Positions 24,223 to 25,057 of a stretch of DNA of 25,057 bases are shown one piece after another. Positions within the stretch are counted from its first letter, which is position 1; each line of letters starts with the position of its first letter. The notes beneath the pieces were generated by a model. The model was not told the origin of the DNA. It saw only the letters and a program-made list of their open reading frames with translations, and searched no databases. Source of the DNA: Paramecium sonneborni (Eukaryota > Ciliophora > Oligohymenophorea > Peniculida > Parameciidae). The stretch spans positions 213,263-238,319 of the forward strand of contig CAJJDN010000166.1 of assembly GCA_905182985.1 (NCBI GenBank). The letters run 5' to 3'. Position numbers and translations under genes: made by a program.

Positions 24223-24880
24223 AAGATAATTATTTAAAATTAAAATAAATAAGAAGCAAAATTATACATGAAAATTGTAATTTAAAAGTAAAATATAAAA
24301 ATCTCAAAGTTTTATAAATTTAGTTCTATGAAAATGTAAATAAGTATAATTCTTTACAAAAGATTTAATTTTTCTAACAGTCCTTAAATTAAAAGTTCCT
24401 TTTTACGAATTAAATATTGATGAAATATTTTAATTATTTTTATATTTTGAAAATTAATTTTTGTGCACTTAAAGTATTGTATTATTTTTTTTATATCATA
24501 TTCATGCAAATAAGTCTCTAAGCTTAAATAAGATAAGAGGAGCTATTTTATTGAGCATTTACGTTCGCAATATCTATTAATGAAAATTTGCATAATAAAT
24601 TTTATATTTCTATCTGAATAGATTTTTTTATTATCATTTTTCAATTTTTTTTGTCAATATTCATTTTTTTGTTTGATTTTTAACATCAATCTTCAAATTA
24701 AAATGTTTCTTTCCAAACGCTTTGCATGAATAACGACAAATCATAAGATTTATATATAATTTCTTTTCAGTTAATAAACCTTATCATAAAAAATAAATTT
24801 CTAATAAACAATCTTCTAATCCCTTCTAAGAAATAACAATCAATCTTTATATTTAATTAAATTTTGAATACAAATAAAAT
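24223..24880. other. Intergenic region upstream of the giant gene
   Basis: About 660 bases of AT-rich DNA run from the start of the giant gene to the telomeric repeat. It should contain that gene's promoter. I see no coding frame with motifs and no RNA gene. Confidence 0.5.
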
Positions 24881-24906
24881 GGGTTTGGGTTTGGGTTTGG
24901 GTTTGG
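24881..24906 (+). repeat. Interstitial telomeric repeat, (GGGTTT)4GG
   Basis: Four exact GGGTTT units plus GG lie on the plus strand. TTTGGG is one of the two repeat types of Paramecium telomeres. The G-rich strand points rightward, as expected for the right end of the chromosome to its left, but about 150 more bases follow. Confidence 0.85.
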
Positions 24907-25057
24907 TAAAGCCTACATGACGTTATATTTTTCAAATATATCGTTATATTGAGTACGGTCGGGGCTGGGGGCAAAGTGTCTTGAAAGTTGAATTGCAAAA
25001 AATACCATTTTTGCCAATTTTTGATAAATTTTTACATACAAAATCCAAGGTTTTGTT
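24907..25057. other. Sequence beyond the telomeric repeat, with a GC-rich patch
   Basis: The composition changes here. Bases 24951-24977 are rich in G and C, including GGGG and GGGGG runs. This is followed by an AT-rich stretch with repeated wording such as ccatttttgccaattttt. No gene is visible. It may be subtelomeric repeat or sequence joined from another locus. Confidence 0.5.

Noticed and set aside
1..25057. tRNA, rRNA, CRISPR arrays, transposases and insertion sequences
   Set aside because: None was seen; the repeats present are short coding or telomeric repeats, and no transposase motif was found.

Overview
The window is macronuclear DNA from a ciliate, almost certainly Paramecium. The genes only read through if TAA and TAG are glutamine and TGA is the sole stop. 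The introns that can be placed are mostly 22 to 27 bases with GTA...TAG ends. The DNA is extremely AT-rich, and a short (GGGTTT)n telomere-type run sits near the right end. With one stop codon and such AT-rich DNA, long open frames arise by chance on both strands. Genes were therefore accepted only when a frame stayed open over a long stretch and also carried recognisable motifs, repeats or a paralogue.

Layout. (1) 250-2205, minus: a 651-residue protein with a degenerate protein-kinase-like region followed by WD40 repeats. (2) 2847-5072, minus: a 741-residue RBR (RING-IBR-RING2) E3 ubiquitin ligase with a long glutamine tract coded by TAA/TAG. (3) 5073-7416: about 2.3 kb with no gene I can defend. 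(4) 7417-10316, plus: a complete 957-residue membrane-anchored hybrid histidine kinase with one 26-base intron. (5) 10317-11344: a gap with a probable remnant of a small membrane protein. (6) 11345-14192, plus: a second, closely related hybrid histidine kinase, with the intron at the same place but with its reading frame broken near 11980. (7) 14193-15529: no gene seen, one strong hairpin. (8) 15530-24222, minus: one very large gene, about 2850 residues in six exons. It encodes a secreted or surface protein with a signal peptide, a cysteine-rich furin-like region, a long stretch resembling a parallel beta-helix, a conserved cysteine cluster and a C-terminal multi-pass membrane domain. (9) 24223-25057: intergenic DNA, then an interstitial telomeric repeat and an unusually GC-rich patch.

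The genes do not form an obvious pathway. The window contains membrane sensors (two hybrid kinases and a giant surface protein), a ubiquitin ligase and a pseudokinase/WD40 scaffold. The clearest evolutionary events are the tandem duplication of the hybrid kinase, with apparent decay or an assembly error in the second copy, and the telomeric junction at the right end. The main uncertainties are one exon junction and the C-terminus of the giant gene, and whether the 5-7.4 kb gap holds a decayed or unrecognised gene.
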